A DNA stretch of 64,000 nucleotides from Pseudomonadota bacterium (GCA_028382005.1 JAOESH010000005.1:1-64000); one strand, 5' to 3'. Shown: positions 7,472-17,475, numbered from the stretch's first letter. Numbers and translations: made by a program. The notes: a model not told the origin generated them from the letters alone.

Positions 7472-8137
7472 ATGGTGATTACTTTGCTTAAAACAATTGA
7501 ATGGAAAATATCTAATACTCCTATTGAATATGATTTTGCTATTTCAGAAATGCAAAAAAGAGTAACAAACATCAAATCTAATACTAATAATGAGTTAGTT
7601 TGGCTATTAGAACATGAATCAATTTTTACAGCTGGAACTTCTGCAAGAGACGAAGATTTAATCAACAATCAAGTTAAAACAAGACATACAGGTAGAGGTG
7701 GACAGTGGACCTGGCATGGTCCAGGACAAAGGGTTGCTTATGTTATGCTCAATTTAAAGAAAAGGCTTCCTGATATTAAGGCATACGTCAACGCGCTTGA
7801 AGAATGGATTATTTTAACTTTAGAAGATTTTAATATAGTGGGAGTAAGATTAGAGAACAAACCTGGAGTTTGGGTAGCAAATAAAAATAAAAGTTATGAT
7901 AAGGTTGCCGCTCTTGGTGTAAGAATATCAAGTTGGGTGTCTTGGCATGGAATATCTATAAATATAAATCCAAACCTAGAAGAATTCAAAAATATTATTC
8001 CTTGTGGAATTAATGACGGTGGAGTTACAAGTTTATATAATCTTAATAGAAAGATTACCTTTGAAGAATTTGATTTTAAATTGAATAAAAATTTTCTTTT
8101 TATTTTTGGAGATAAGAGTTTATTCAAATTAAACTAG
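7472..8137 (+). CDS. lipB: lipoyl(octanoyl) transferase
   Basis: 221 aa; moves octanoyl from acyl carrier protein to the lipoyl domains of 2-oxoacid dehydrogenases and the glycine cleavage H protein, in the cytoplasm. The family signature RGGQWTWHGPGQ is at 75-86, with Trp where Tyr/Val is more usual. Lys144 (DKVAALGVR) and Cys178 (IIPCGI) match the catalytic Lys/Cys pair. Length is normal. It is monocistronic, reading away from the tRNA-Leu, and ends 8 bp before the convergent minus-strand gene at 8146. An in-frame GTG follows the ATG directly, so the start could be one codon later. Confidence 0.95.
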   Translation: MVITLLKTIEWKISNTPIEYDFAISEMQKRVTNIKSNTNNELVWLLEHESIFTAGTSARDEDLINNQVKTRHTGRGGQWTWHGPGQRVAYVMLNLKKRLPDIKAYVNALEEWIILTLEDFNIVGVRLENKPGVWVANKNKSYDKVAALGVRISSWVSWHGISININPNLEEFKNIIPCGINDGGVTSLYNLNRKITFEEFDFKLNKNFLFIFGDKSLFKLN

Positions 8138-8145
8138 GATAAATT

Positions 8146-8514
8146 TCAGCTAAAAAGTTTTGAAAAACATTTGTTTATAACTTTGTTAGCTCTATCTGCA
8201 TCTAATTTTAATACACTCAGACTATCTTTACTACCGTAAAAACCTTCAATTGGACCTTCATAATGTAATATTTTATTTCTCCTTGATCTTAACCAATGCA
8301 TATCTCTAGATTTTTTTAATTCGTTTAAATCTAATCCGTCTATGTGTTCAAGGCAGTTTTCATCTGACAAAATATTATCTATTATTGTTAATGATAAAAT
8401 TATTGCAGTAGCCCACATTTTATTCTCATGGGCAATTATGTATTCTTCTATTAAAGTTTTAGCATGGGGATTTAAAAATGCATAATAATCTTCTAATTTT
8501 CTTTTATTAGTCAT
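8146..8514 (-). CDS. small helical protein with HEPN-like R-x4-H motif
   Basis: 122 aa, not a named family. It is predicted all-helical. The run LRSRRNKILHYEG contains Arg79-x4-His84, the motif of HEPN-domain RNases and of DUF4145-like relatives, which share the wording LR..RN.IvH. The first half (IIAHENKMWATAIILSLTIIDNIL) fits the preceding HEPN helices. It starts 6 bp after the ATP12 stop, so it is the last gene of the rluC-like/HAD/ATP12 operon. No partner antitoxin (MNT/nucleotidyltransferase) is adjacent, which argues against a classical HEPN/MNT pair. A housekeeping role linked to its operon is as likely as nuclease activity. Confidence 0.55.
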   Translation of the reverse strand: MTNKRKLEDYYAFLNPHAKTLIEEYIIAHENKMWATAIILSLTIIDNILSDENCLEHIDGLDLNELKKSRDMHWLRSRRNKILHYEGPIEGFYGSKDSLSVLKLDADRANKVINKCFSKLFS

Positions 8515-8520
8515 AATTAA

Positions 8521-9225
8521 CTAATCTTTTTCTTTTAAATAATTAACCAAGGTAATAATCTTTTTTAATTCTTTAGACACCTTATCTCTTTTTTTAGCAG
8601 CCTCTTCTTCTACACCCCAATTTTCAGCCTGCCAAAGCTCATCTAAGAAACACAGCTGACAAATATATTTTTTTAATATATCCCCTTTTATTACGCAAAG
8701 TGAAATAAAAATTGAGCCAATTATATTTGTAAGTCTATGAAGTATAGATAATTCTATATTAGAAAAATTGTGTATTAATTTTTTAATTTTATTATGAACT
8801 TGTATATTTTGTGTTCCAGGCATAATACCTGTAAAAACTTCAATTTCTTCACCAATATAATTTTTTATAATTAATAAAATTGGGTCCCAATGTTTATTCT
8901 GTAACTCTACTAATTCGTCAGGTTTATCTGCTTTATAACAAATCAAATCAGTATCAACAAATTTCATAATTTCATTAATATATAAAACTCTATCATTAAC
9001 AATTCTATCAATAGCAGTTGAAAATATACCAAAAAAAATCATCTCATCTGTATCTAACTCGTCAGAATTAATATCCCACTCTAATGATGTTTCATACGAG
9101 ATTCTATAATTTGTAAATATTAGATCATTCTGCATGGGTGTCTTTAAAATTTTTTTATCTAATAGTATTTGATAACTATTAGTTGTCAGTTCACTAACCT
9201 CTACAGTTTTCCAGAACTTTTTCAT
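8521..9225 (-). CDS. ATP12-family F1-ATPase assembly chaperone
   Basis: 234 aa. ATP12 proteins bind the F1 alpha subunit before assembly; the family is essentially alphaproteobacterial and mitochondrial. N-terminal KKFWKTVEV, then LLDKKILKTPMQNDLIF and YETSLEWD are the diagnostic segments. DTDLICYKADKPDELVELQNKHWDP (split over residues about 97-121) matches the family core. Length is normal. It is 1 bp from the HAD gene upstream, so translation is probably coupled. Gene order RluC-like, HAD, ATP12 is common in Alphaproteobacteria. Confidence 0.9.
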   Translation of the reverse strand: MKKFWKTVEVSELTTNSYQILLDKKILKTPMQNDLIFTNYRISYETSLEWDINSDELDTDEMIFFGIFSTAIDRIVNDRVLYINEIMKFVDTDLICYKADKPDELVELQNKHWDPILLIIKNYIGEEIEVFTGIMPGTQNIQVHNKIKKLIHNFSNIELSILHRLTNIIGSIFISLCVIKGDILKKYICQLCFLDELWQAENWGVEEEAAKKRDKVSKELKKIITLVNYLKEKD

Positions 9226-9226
9226 T

Positions 9227-9913
9227 TTAATTAATTATAGTTTTCATTAATTCATTTAACTCAGATGAGTTGTTAACTAAATGTGAGGCACCTGCTGATT
9301 TTAATAATTCCTTTTTATTATAGCCCCACGTAACTCCTATACTTTTAATACCTGCATTTACACCCAAACCAATATCATTGATAGTATCGCCAATAATAAC
9401 ACAATTATTTTTATCAACTCCTAATTCGTTCATAGCTCTTTTTGCCATAGCAGGATTAGGTTTAGGTATGTTTTCGTCTGTACTGAGGGTTATATCAAAC
9501 ATATCTGATAAATCATGTTTTGCTAATCCGTTAGTTAAGCCAATACGTGACTTGTTTGTAGCAATTCCAATTAACCAATCGTTAGCTTTTAATTCATATA
9601 ATAATTCAACCATCCCAGGGTAAAGTGGTTCATTTTGTAGACCCAATCTACCTTGTTCTGCATACCATGATCTATATGCTTCTGAAATTTGCTCTGGCGA
9701 TATATCGTAACCAGGTGGCATATAAAAGTCTAATGCAACAGCCAGAGGTCTTCCTATATTCTCTCTTACCTTTTTAGGGTCAGGATCGGGTAACCCACAT
9801 ATTCTAAAGGCTGCAATAGCTCCTTCAACGATCATAATAGCTGAGTCTACTATAGTTCCATCGTAATCAAACAATGCTAATTTTAAATTTTTATTCACAA
9901 AATTATTCTCCAA
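9227..9913 (-). CDS. HAD-superfamily phosphatase, phosphoglycolate-phosphatase-like
   Basis: 228 aa. Motif I FDYDGTIVD (Asp16 nucleophile, Asp18), motif II IATNKS (Thr119), motif III Lys151 and motif IV GDTIND (Asp176, Asp180) are all intact. The cap lies between motifs I and II (C1-type, helical). Related to Gph/PGP, which clears 2-phosphoglycolate, but substrate cannot be read from sequence. It sits in the operon between the pseudouridine synthase (3 bp away) and ATP12. Confidence 0.85.
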   Translation of the reverse strand: MENNFVNKNLKLALFDYDGTIVDSAIMIVEGAIAAFRICGLPDPDPKKVRENIGRPLAVALDFYMPPGYDISPEQISEAYRSWYAEQGRLGLQNEPLYPGMVELLYELKANDWLIGIATNKSRIGLTNGLAKHDLSDMFDITLSTDENIPKPNPAMAKRAMNELGVDKNNCVIIGDTINDIGLGVNAGIKSIGVTWGYNKKELLKSAGASHLVNNSSELNELMKTIIN

Positions 9914-9916
9914 TTG

Positions 9917-10933
9917 TTATATAAATATTTCATTTATATTTTTAGGTAATATTATCCCTAAGAATTTTAAATTATTTTTAAATTCTTCATTTAGTTCAGC
10001 TTCAATTATTTCATTATTTGGTAATCTTAATGAATACGCATGTAACTGAAGATTATTGTTTTTCTCAGAACTCCATTTAATTTGGGAAATACTATCATGA
10101 TCATTTAAATTACTATCAGAAGAATAAATGCCAGGTAAGCCTTTATATTTTTTATCACCTACAATAGGAGAGTTTATATGCTCAAGATGTACACGTAATT
10201 GGTGGGTTCTGCCAGTTTTCGGAGATAATGCTAGTAAGGCTACACGTGAACCAACTTTATCAAGGACCTTATACTCAGTAAGTGATACCTTACCTTTATC
10301 ATAATCTATTTTCATTCTTTGATTTCCTTCTCCCCCTTTCTTCAAAAGAGGTAAATTTATAAAACCAGTATCAATTTTAGGACTTGGGGATACTAATGCT
10401 AAATAAGTTTTAATAATTTTTTGTTCTTTAAAAAAAATTGACAATTTTTTTGCATTTATTTGGTCATTAGCAATTAATAATAAACCTGAAGTATCTTTAT
10501 CAATTCTATGAACTAATTTAGGGATAGTATGATCCTTGAAAACATATTTTAACATGTCGTCAATATGAAATTTTTGAGAACTACCTCCTTGAACAGCTAG
10601 TCCACTTGGCTTATTAATAGCAATATATTCCTTTGTCTTTTTAATTAATATTTTATTGTATAACTTTTGATAATATTTATATCTATCTTCGTTTATATAT
10701 TCTTTTATTGTTTTATTTTCAAAATCAATATGTGATGAATATTCTATTAATTGACCAACACTTACTTTAAATGAAGACTTTATTTTTTTCTTTTCTAATA
10801 AAATTGAACCAGATCTTAAATACTTTTCTAAGATTGACTGGTTAATGTTACCCAACAACCTTCGAATGCATCTATCTATTCTAGAACCATGTTCTTCTTT
10901 GGGAATCTCTATACTCAGTAATTTATCAATCAT
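9917..10933 (-). CDS. RluC/RluD-type 23S rRNA pseudouridine synthase
   Basis: 338 aa. Residues about 15-75 form an S4-like RNA-binding domain (GSRIDRCIRRLLG...SGSILLEKKKI). The catalytic domain carries HRIDKDTSGLLL with Asp145 as the nucleophile, and the conserved GRTHQLRVHLEHI. The family converts uridines at 955/2504/2580 (RluC) or 1911/1915/1917 (RluD); order next to HAD-ATP12 favours RluC but is not proof. First gene of the operon. Confidence 0.85.
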   Translation of the reverse strand: MIDKLLSIEIPKEEHGSRIDRCIRRLLGNINQSILEKYLRSGSILLEKKKIKSSFKVSVGQLIEYSSHIDFENKTIKEYINEDRYKYYQKLYNKILIKKTKEYIAINKPSGLAVQGGSSQKFHIDDMLKYVFKDHTIPKLVHRIDKDTSGLLLIANDQINAKKLSIFFKEQKIIKTYLALVSPSPKIDTGFINLPLLKKGGEGNQRMKIDYDKGKVSLTEYKVLDKVGSRVALLALSPKTGRTHQLRVHLEHINSPIVGDKKYKGLPGIYSSDSNLNDHDSISQIKWSSEKNNNLQLHAYSLRLPNNEIIEAELNEEFKNNLKFLGIILPKNINEIFI

Positions 10934-10956
10934 ATATTTTTAAACCTATCAAATTA

Positions 10957-11811
10957 CTATACGCCAAATATCCAACCTTCTTTTTTAGAAAAACCTTGTA
11001 CAATCCATGTTTTTTTATTAGCAGAAAAAAACCTTAATGCTGCTGCAGAAATAATTGCATCAGCATCATCTTGGTCAGGACCACCAATAATTATATTTTC
11101 TGGTAAAGAATTACAATTATAATAATTCAGTGCTTCATTTATTTTATTTTTAGTATAGCCTATTTTTTTTTCTGGTTTAATGCCTGCATATCTAAAATAA
11201 TAGGTAGGAAAAATTTCAACAGCCAAACTTTTTTTATTCGAAGAATTACTGTTAAAAGGCCAAATATTAATTTTGTTTTTTAACAAATTTAAAACTCTCA
11301 TGCCTGCTAAAGATCCTGTCCCAACTGCTCCTGGCCCTACACAATTAAAAGTTGGGCTTGGTGAATGTATTTTGTTTTTAGCATGTATTTCTGTATGTCT
11401 CCTTCTACTCTTATAAAATAAACCTTTCAAGTTTGGAGCATTAAAAAAATTTGAATACGGTTCTTGCACCCATATCCTACCCCCATAAAAGTTTGGGATT
11501 TTATTATTTATATTGTCAATCTTTTCCCATAATCCATGTGGAGAGGATGGACTATCTCTGATGCCTGGGAAATATGAAAAATAATCATAAAAAGGGTATG
11601 AAAATGCAAAATCAAATCCAATAAGAGTTTTTTTAGTATTAATTTCTTTAATTAACCATTCAATTAGACTACGTCTTGACCAATATTTATCCTTTGGTTG
11701 AATGATCTTTGGTGTATTTTGATTCATTTCACATTTAGCTACGCTTATACCTCTTTGGTATTTATTCTTATCCCCTGACCAGTCTATGCCAATAAAATTG
11801 TCAAATTCCAT
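10957..11811 (-). CDS. DUF429-like predicted RNase H-fold protein
   Basis: 284 aa. The start FIGIDWSGDK (residues 6-15) and IGFDFAFSYPF (about 80-90) place acidic residues at the first strands of an RNase H-like fold; DQDDADAIISAAAL near residue 250 supplies the third acidic cluster. This layout matches the DUF429 superfamily of predicted nucleases. Residues about 150-175 are Gly-rich (GPGAVGTGSLAG). Function unproven. It lies 24 bp before the pseudouridine synthase gene, and the rplQ terminator separates it from the ribosomal cluster. Confidence 0.6.
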   Translation of the reverse strand: MEFDNFIGIDWSGDKNKYQRGISVAKCEMNQNTPKIIQPKDKYWSRRSLIEWLIKEINTKKTLIGFDFAFSYPFYDYFSYFPGIRDSPSSPHGLWEKIDNINNKIPNFYGGRIWVQEPYSNFFNAPNLKGLFYKSRRRHTEIHAKNKIHSPSPTFNCVGPGAVGTGSLAGMRVLNLLKNKINIWPFNSNSSNKKSLAVEIFPTYYFRYAGIKPEKKIGYTKNKINEALNYYNCNSLPENIIIGGPDQDDADAIISAAALRFFSANKKTWIVQGFSKKEGWIFGV

Positions 11812-11819
11812 TTTTTACT

Positions 11820-11853
11820 CAAAAAAAAACCGTTCTTTATGCAAGAACGGTTT
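11820..11853 (-). terminator. intrinsic terminator after rplQ
   Basis: Read on the minus strand, the 11-bp stem (aaaccgttctt at 11827-11837 pairs with aagaacggttt at 11843-11853) has a 5-nt loop and is followed by a run of T (the A tract at 11820-11829). It ends the str/S10/spc/alpha transcript. Confidence 0.9.
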
Positions 11854-11872
11854 GTAATTAATATTTTAAGGA

Positions 11873-12313
11873 TTACCCAGCAACAGCTTCTTTAGTTTCG
11901 TCTTCGTTAGTAGAAGTATTCTGTTGCGGTCCACTATCTTTACCTCTTGCATCTTCATCTCTATCAACCAGTTCTATTACTGCCATACCAGCTGCATCAC
12001 CATACCTAAAACCTGCTTTTAGAACACGTGTATATCCGCCATTTCTATCTGAGTATCTAGTAGCTAGTATACCAAATAGTTTTGATACCATATTATCATC
12101 TCTTAATTTAGAAAAAGCTTGCCTTCTTGCATGAAGGCTTCCTTTTTTACCTAAAGTTATTAGTTTATCAACTATTGGTTTCATAGTTTTAGCTTTTGGC
12201 AAAGTTGTAATTATCTGTTCGTGCTTAATTATTGCTTGAGCCATGTTTTTAAATAATGCTTTCCTGTGAGAGGAAGTTCTGTTTAACTTCTTGCCTTTAA
12301 TTCTATGCTTCAT
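11873..12313 (-). CDS. rplQ: ribosomal protein L17
   Basis: 146 aa, large-subunit protein near the exit tunnel. N-terminal [20 protein letters not shown] is typical; the core ends at IELVDRD. An acidic tail (residues about 122-146, EDARGKDSG...[11 protein letters not shown]) extends beyond the family core, as in other Alphaproteobacteria. Last gene of the alpha operon, 26 bp after rpoA, with an intrinsic terminator behind it. Confidence 0.98.
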   Translation of the reverse strand: MKHRIKGKKLNRTSSHRKALFKNMAQAIIKHEQIITTLPKAKTMKPIVDKLITLGKKGSLHARRQAFSKLRDDNMVSKLFGILATRYSDRNGGYTRVLKAGFRYGDAAGMAVIELVDRDEDARGKDSGPQQNTSTNEDETKEAVAG

Positions 12314-12339
12314 AATTATCTCCTAATTTTAAACCAAAA

Positions 12340-13356
12340 TTAAAATGGCTCTTCTATTCTTTTTACTAATTCTTCTATATTTTCAGGTGGCCAGCTTTCT
12401 ATAATCATGCCAAGCTCAAGTCCCATAATTTTTAGAACTTCTCTAATTTCATTTAAACTTTTTCTTCCAAAATTAGGGGTTCTCAACATTTCCGGCTCTG
12501 ATCTTTGTACTAAATCACCTATATATACAATATTATCATTCTTAAGACAATTGGCAGACCTAACTGATAATTCTAATTCATCAACCTTTCTAAGTAAATT
12601 CTTATTAAAAGGAAGATCTTCTAGTACTTCTTGAACTTCTTCTTCCTCAGGTTCTTCAAAATTAATGAAGTTGCTTAATTGGTCTTGCAATATTCTTGCT
12701 GAAAAAGCAACTGCATCTTCTGGTGTTACAGAACCATCTGTAGAGACAACTAAAGATAATTTATCAAAGTCAGTTTGCTGACCAACACGAGCATTATCTA
12801 CATTGTAAGAAACTTGAACTACAGGACTAAATATTGCATCTATTGGTATGACACCTATCGGTAAATCCTCTTTGCGGTTTACAATAGAAGAAACATAACC
12901 TTTGCCATTTTCAACAGTAAACTCAATTGAAAGTTTAGCACCTTGGTCTAAGGTGCAAATTTCGTGGTCTTTATTCATTATTTCAATTTCTGATGGACAT
13001 GTTATCATTCCTGCAGTCACTGTTGCTGGGCCATCTACATTTAATTGAATCCTTTTAATGCCATCAAATTCCATACGAACTTTAATACCTTTAACATTCA
13101 AAATAATGTCGGTTAAATCTTCTCTTACACCTGGTATTGAGGAAAATTCATGAAGTACACCTTGAACTTGGATTGAAGTTATTGCTGAACCCTGCAATGA
13201 TGATAACAAAACTCTCCTAAGTGCGTTTCCAATCGTTACTCCATAACCTCTTTCAAGAGGCTCTGCAATAATTGTTGAAGTATATTCGGGATTTTTTTCT
13301 TCTTTTACTTCTAGCTTAGAAGGCTTAATTATCTCTTTCCAATTCTTTTCAATCAT
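12340..13356 (-). CDS. rpoA: RNA polymerase alpha subunit
   Basis: 338 aa. The N-terminal assembly domain (about 1-230) includes [22 protein letters not shown]. The C-terminal DNA-binding domain (about 250-325) has the HhH segment [17 protein letters not shown]. An acidic linker ([14 protein letters not shown]) joins them. Length is normal. It follows rpsK by 47 bp in the alpha operon. Confidence 0.98.
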   Translation of the reverse strand: MIEKNWKEIIKPSKLEVKEEKNPEYTSTIIAEPLERGYGVTIGNALRRVLLSSLQGSAITSIQVQGVLHEFSSIPGVREDLTDIILNVKGIKVRMEFDGIKRIQLNVDGPATVTAGMITCPSEIEIMNKDHEICTLDQGAKLSIEFTVENGKGYVSSIVNRKEDLPIGVIPIDAIFSPVVQVSYNVDNARVGQQTDFDKLSLVVSTDGSVTPEDAVAFSARILQDQLSNFINFEEPEEEEVQEVLEDLPFNKNLLRKVDELELSVRSANCLKNDNIVYIGDLVQRSEPEMLRTPNFGRKSLNEIREVLKIMGLELGMIIESWPPENIEELVKRIEEPF

Positions 13357-13403
13357 GATTACTCTCTATAAATAATTATTAGTATAATATTAGTAAATAT
13401 AAG

Positions 13404-13799
13404 TTAAACTCTTCTTCTCTTTTTAGGTCTACATCCATTATGTGGTATTGGAGTAACATCTCTTATGGAATTAACTTGGAAACCAATTGTTTGTAAGGCT
13501 CTGAGTGCAGATTCTCTCCCAGACCCAGGTCCTTGAACTTGAATGTCTACGGTCTTTACGCCATGTTCAGAAGCTTTTTTACCAGCATCTTCTGCTGCTA
13601 ATTGAGCAGCATAAGGAGTTGATTTCCTTGAACCTTTGAATCCCATGCTCCCTGATGAAGACCACGAAATGGCATTACCCTGAATATCTGTTATAGTTAC
13701 AACTGTATTGTTAAAAGAAGAATTCACATGCGCTACAGCATTAGTTACATTCTTTTTTTCTTTACGACGAATTCTTGTTTGAGTTGGTTGTTTAACCAT
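13404..13799 (-). CDS. rpsK: ribosomal protein S11
   Basis: 131 aa. Contains [16 protein letters not shown] and the C-terminal [15 protein letters not shown] typical of S11, which lines the mRNA path on the platform of the small subunit. It lies 23 bp after rpsM. Confidence 0.98.
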   Translation of the reverse strand: MVKQPTQTRIRRKEKKNVTNAVAHVNSSFNNTVVTITDIQGNAISWSSSGSMGFKGSRKSTPYAAQLAAEDAGKKASEHGVKTVDIQVQGPGSGRESALRALQTIGFQVNSIRDVTPIPHNGCRPKKRRRV

Positions 13800-13822
13800 A
13801 ATAAATTACTCTCCCTTTAGGA

Positions 13823-14191
13823 TTATTTCTTTTTACCCGCTATCGCTTTTGCAGGGCCTTTTCTTGTTCTAGCATTAGTATGGGTTCTTTGACCCCTTAC
13901 AGGTAAATTTTTTCTGTGTCTTAGACCTCTTAAACATCCTAAATCTAAATATCTTTTTATATCCATTGAGGTTTTTCTTCTTAAGTCACCTTCTACTAAG
14001 TAATCTTCATCAATTACATCTCTTATCTTAGTAAGTTCATCTTCAGAGAGATTATTGATTCTTTTGTCTTCAGTAACACCTACTTTTTTACATATATTTT
14101 TTGAGCCAGTTAACCCAATGCCATGGACATAGGTTAAGGCTATATGGACTCTTTTATTAGTTGGTACATTAACTCCTGCAATACGTGCCAC
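13823..14191 (-). CDS. rpsM: ribosomal protein S13
   Basis: 122 aa. [15 protein letters not shown], the helix-two-turn-helix GIG segment, and [15 protein letters not shown] followed by the basic tail identify S13, which contacts the P-site tRNA and bridges subunits. It follows adk by 89 bp; no rpmJ (L36) is seen in that gap, as usual in Alphaproteobacteria. Confidence 0.98.
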   Translation of the reverse strand: MARIAGVNVPTNKRVHIALTYVHGIGLTGSKNICKKVGVTEDKRINNLSEDELTKIRDVIDEDYLVEGDLRRKTSMDIKRYLDLGCLRGLRHRKNLPVRGQRTHTNARTRKGPAKAIAGKKK

Positions 14192-14280
14192 TAATTTCTC
14201 CTTTTGTAATAAGTATTAAAATAAATTAAATAGATTGCGAATTATAGACTTAACAAAAAATCAGTCAACTTTTATAATAG

Positions 14281-14847
14281 TTAAAACAATTTTTTGATAT
14301 CTTCTGAAACCCTCTCTATACTTTGCATTCCATCTACTGTCTTTAGTCTCTTTAGATCTCTGTAATATTCCAAAACTGGCATTGTATCATTTTTATATAT
14401 TAGAATCCTGTTTTTTAAAACTTCGGTGTTATCATCGTTTCTAACAAGATCACCTTCTGTTTTTCTTTGTTCAATTCTTTCAAATAATAACTCTTCATCA
14501 ACTTTAATTTCTATTATTTGGTCAATGTTTAATGTTTTATTTTCTACCAAATAATCTAGTGCAATTGCTTGATTTAAAGTTCTTGGAAAACCGTCAAGTA
14601 TAAATCCTTTTTGGCAATCAGGTTTCTTGATTCTTTCTTCAATTATAGACATAATTATATCGTCAGAAATGAGGTCACCTTTGTCCATAATAGATTTAGC
14701 TGTTTTTCCTAAGCTAGAACCAGAATTAACTTCTTCCCTTAACATATCACCTGTTGATATTTGTATTATATCATGTTTTTCAATTAAAATCTTAGCTTGT
14801 GTTCCTTTTCCTGCTCCAGGAGGCCCGAATAATATAATAATAATCAT
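14281..14847 (-). CDS. adk: adenylate kinase
   Basis: 188 aa; interconverts AMP + ATP and 2 ADP. P-loop GPPGAGKGTQ (8-17), DGFPR in the AMP-binding region, and RKTEGDLVRNDDN as a short LID without zinc cysteines: the short form of the enzyme. The start codon directly abuts the secY stop (TAAATG), so translation is probably coupled, as in many spc operons. Confidence 0.96.
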   Translation of the reverse strand: MIIIILFGPPGAGKGTQAKILIEKHDIIQISTGDMLREEVNSGSSLGKTAKSIMDKGDLISDDIIMSIIEERIKKPDCQKGFILDGFPRTLNQAIALDYLVENKTLNIDQIIEIKVDEELLFERIEQRKTEGDLVRNDDNTEVLKNRILIYKNDTMPVLEYYRDLKRLKTVDGMQSIERVSEDIKKLF

Positions 14848-16176
14848 TTAACGCCTGCCGCCTCTTAATTTAGTCTTTTTGATCAATCCCGAATAACGAT
14901 GAGCTATTAAATGGGATTGTGCTTGGGCTACAGTATCCATTGATACCGTTACCACAATAAGCAAACTCGTACCTCCTAAATAGAACGGGATTGAATATTT
15001 AGATATTAATATCTCTGGTAAAATACAAACTGCTGACAGATATGTCGCACCTATGGCTGTAAGTCTAGTCAAAACATAATCTAAATAATCTGAAGTCGGC
15101 GGCCCTGGTCTTATCCCGGGAACATAGCCTCCATTTTTCTTTAAATTGTCAGCTGTTTCGTCAGGATTAAAAACAATAGCAGTATAAAAAAATGCGAAAA
15201 AAACAATTAAGCTTATATAAAGAGCTAAATAAAGTGGTTGGCCTCTACCGAAATACGAATTTAATGTTAAAACCCACTCAGAACTATCACTCGCCATTCC
15301 AGAAAAGGAAGAAAGAGAGGTAGGTAACAGTAAAAGTGCAGATGCAAATATAGGAGGGATTACCCCAGGAACATTAATTTTTAGAGGTAAGTGTGACGAA
15401 TCACCTGCAAACATTTTATTACCCATTTGCCGTTTAGGATATTGAACAATTATTTTTCTTTGTGAACGCTCAATAAATACAATAAATGCAACTACAGCTA
15501 TAGCTAAAACAAAAATGCCGACGATAAGTATAGATGAAATTGAACCTGTTCTTCCTTGCTCTAATATTTGGGCCATTGCTCTAGGTAACTCGGCAACTAT
15601 TCCTGAAAAAATTATTATAGATACACCATTACCTATACCTCTTGAGGTAATCTGCTCTCCAAGCCATAGCAAAAACATAACTGATCCAACTAATGTAACA
15701 ACGGTTGTTACTTTAAAGAATATGCCTGGATTTAAAACTAACTGTCCAGATGAACCAGATGTACTTTCTAATGCTACTGCAAAACCATAGGCCTGAACTG
15801 TAGCTAAAAGCACGGTTAGATATCTGGTGTATTGATTAATAGTTTTTCTACCTGATTCACCATCTTTTTTTAGTTGAGACATTTGTGGTGAAATAGAAGT
15901 CATAAGTTGCATTATTATGGAGGCTGAAATGTAAGGTAGAATTGTAAGAGCAAAAATCGTCATACGACCTAACGCTCCCCCAGAAAACATATTAAACATT
16001 CCTAATACACCATTATTGGCATTGTCAACTATTTCTGACAAAGCCAAAGCATTTATTCCAGGCACTGGGATATAAGTACCTAATCTATAAACAACTAGGG
16101 CTCCAAGTGTAAATAAAATTCTTTGACGTAGTTCAGTAGCTTGACCTAAAACCCCAAACATACTCTCATTCGCCAT
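14848..16176 (-). CDS. secY: preprotein translocase channel subunit SecY
   Basis: 442 aa, ten predicted membrane helices, the protein-conducting channel. N-terminal R..LFTLGALVVYRLGTYIPVPGI and the cytoplasmic loops with ERSQRKIIVQYPKRQ and GYVPGIRPG are family signatures. It sits between rplO (3 bp) and adk (0 bp), at the end of the spc operon. Its partner secE is in the window at 41361. Confidence 0.98.
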   Translation of the reverse strand: MANESMFGVLGQATELRQRILFTLGALVVYRLGTYIPVPGINALALSEIVDNANNGVLGMFNMFSGGALGRMTIFALTILPYISASIIMQLMTSISPQMSQLKKDGESGRKTINQYTRYLTVLLATVQAYGFAVALESTSGSSGQLVLNPGIFFKVTTVVTLVGSVMFLLWLGEQITSRGIGNGVSIIIFSGIVAELPRAMAQILEQGRTGSISSILIVGIFVLAIAVVAFIVFIERSQRKIIVQYPKRQMGNKMFAGDSSHLPLKINVPGVIPPIFASALLLLPTSLSSFSGMASDSSEWVLTLNSYFGRGQPLYLALYISLIVFFAFFYTAIVFNPDETADNLKKNGGYVPGIRPGPPTSDYLDYVLTRLTAIGATYLSAVCILPEILISKYSIPFYLGGTSLLIVVTVSMDTVAQAQSHLIAHRYSGLIKKTKLRGGRR

Positions 16177-16179
16177 AAG

Positions 16180-16680
16180 TTATACCTCAGACTTTTTAAT
16201 TTTTTCATTCTCAGGTTTCTTTTTTTTAATCAAAGTAACTGAACCACCTAATTGTTCAATTGCTTCTTTGGCTTTTGAAGAAACAGCTGAGACTTCTATA
16301 TTAATTTTACTTTTAATTGAGCCTTTAGCTAGGATTTTGACTTTAGCAGAGATTTTTTTTATTACACCTATTTCTAATAAAGCTTCCAAATTAATAGTTT
16401 TTTTGGGATCTATCTTCTTGGCTACTATCATTTCTTCAATCTTACTTAAGTTAAGTTCTGTAAAAGGAACCCTGTGGATATTTGTAAAACCTCTTTTTGG
16501 AAGACGTCTATGAATAGGCATTTGACCACCTTCAAAACCTTTTACTGCAACACCTGACCTGGCTTTTTGGCCTTTATGCCCCTGGCCAGATGTTTTACCA
16601 GTACCGGATCCTATACCCCTACCAATTCTTTTTCTTTGTTTAATAGCGCTTTTATTGTCTCTAATCTCATTTAGATTCAT
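16180..16680 (-). CDS. rplO: ribosomal protein L15
   Basis: 166 aa from the ATG at 16680 (MNLNEIRDN), preceded by GGGAG 7 nt away; the frame extends to 16701 but without a ribosome site. RIGRGIGSGTGKTSGQGHKGQKARSG (residues about 19-44) is diagnostic. A C-terminal Lys-rich tail (KKKKPENEKIKKSEV) is longer than in E. coli. Confidence 0.96.
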   Translation of the reverse strand: MNLNEIRDNKSAIKQRKRIGRGIGSGTGKTSGQGHKGQKARSGVAVKGFEGGQMPIHRRLPKRGFTNIHRVPFTELNLSKIEEMIVAKKIDPKKTINLEALLEIGVIKKISAKVKILAKGSIKSKINIEVSAVSSKAKEAIEQLGGSVTLIKKKKPENEKIKKSEV

Positions 16681-16711
16681 TAATATTCTCCCACTTAGCA
16701 TTCAACAGAAG

Positions 16712-16894
16712 CTAATTTACAATTACTAGATGCTTAACTTTATTTATCATTCCACGGATTGAAGGTGTATCTTCTAGTTCACTTGATCTTCCAATTTTGT
16801 TTAGACCAAGACCTATTAAAGTTTGTCTTTGATAGCCCTGCCTACCTATAGGACTTTTCTTTTGTGTAACAATAACAGTTTTTTTATCAGACAT
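16712..16894 (-). CDS. rpmD: ribosomal protein L30
   Basis: 60 aa. [23 protein letters not shown] and the C-terminal [12 protein letters not shown] are the L30 signatures. It lies 8 bp after rpsE in the spc operon. L30 is absent from some bacteria but retained here. Confidence 0.95.
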   Translation of the reverse strand: MSDKKTVIVTQKKSPIGRQGYQRQTLIGLGLNKIGRSSELEDTPSIRGMINKVKHLVIVN

Positions 16895-16902
16895 TATAAT
16901 CC

Positions 16903-17466
16903 CTACTCAACCTTTGACGTTTCATTTAAATCTTTATTTTGGTTACCAAAAATTTCAGCTACTTTTCTTCCTCTTTTATTTGCAACGTTTCTAGGAGAAT
17001 ACATAGACCCAAACGCATCAAAAGTAGCCTTAATCATGTTATGTGGGTTGGAAGTTCCAATAGATTTAGCTACAACATCTTGGACACCAAGTGTTTCGAA
17101 AACAGCTCTCATTGGACCACCAGCTATTATACCAGTACCAGAGGGTGCACTTCTTAATACAACTCTCCCAGCACCATAGTGACCTTTCATATCGTGGTGT
17201 AAAGTTCTGCCTTCTTTCATTGGCACTTTTACCATATTTTTTTTGGCATCTTCAGTTGCTTTTTTAATTGCTTCTGGTACCTCTTTTGCTTTTCCTGTTC
17301 CAAAACCTACTTTTCCTCTTAAATCACCAACAACTACAAGTGCAGCAAAACCAAATCTTCTGCCACCTTTTACTACTTTCGCAACTCTGTTAATTCCTAC
17401 CAACTTGTCAACTAAGTCACTTTCTTCTTTCTGATTTTTCTTATTTTGTTTATCAAATTTTGCCAT
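16903..17466 (-). CDS. rpsE: ribosomal protein S5
   Basis: 187 aa. The dsRNA-binding-like domain contains [23 protein letters not shown]; the C-terminal part carries [19 protein letters not shown]5 sits at the mRNA entry tunnel and affects decoding accuracy. Short Lys/Glu-rich extensions flank the core. Confidence 0.98.
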   Translation of the reverse strand: MAKFDKQNKKNQKEESDLVDKLVGINRVAKVVKGGRRFGFAALVVVGDLRGKVGFGTGKAKEVPEAIKKATEDAKKNMVKVPMKEGRTLHHDMKGHYGAGRVVLRSAPSGTGIIAGGPMRAVFETLGVQDVVAKSIGTSNPHNMIKATFDAFGSMYSPRNVANKRGRKVAEIFGNQNKDLNETSKVE

Positions 17467-17475
17467 TACAAACCC

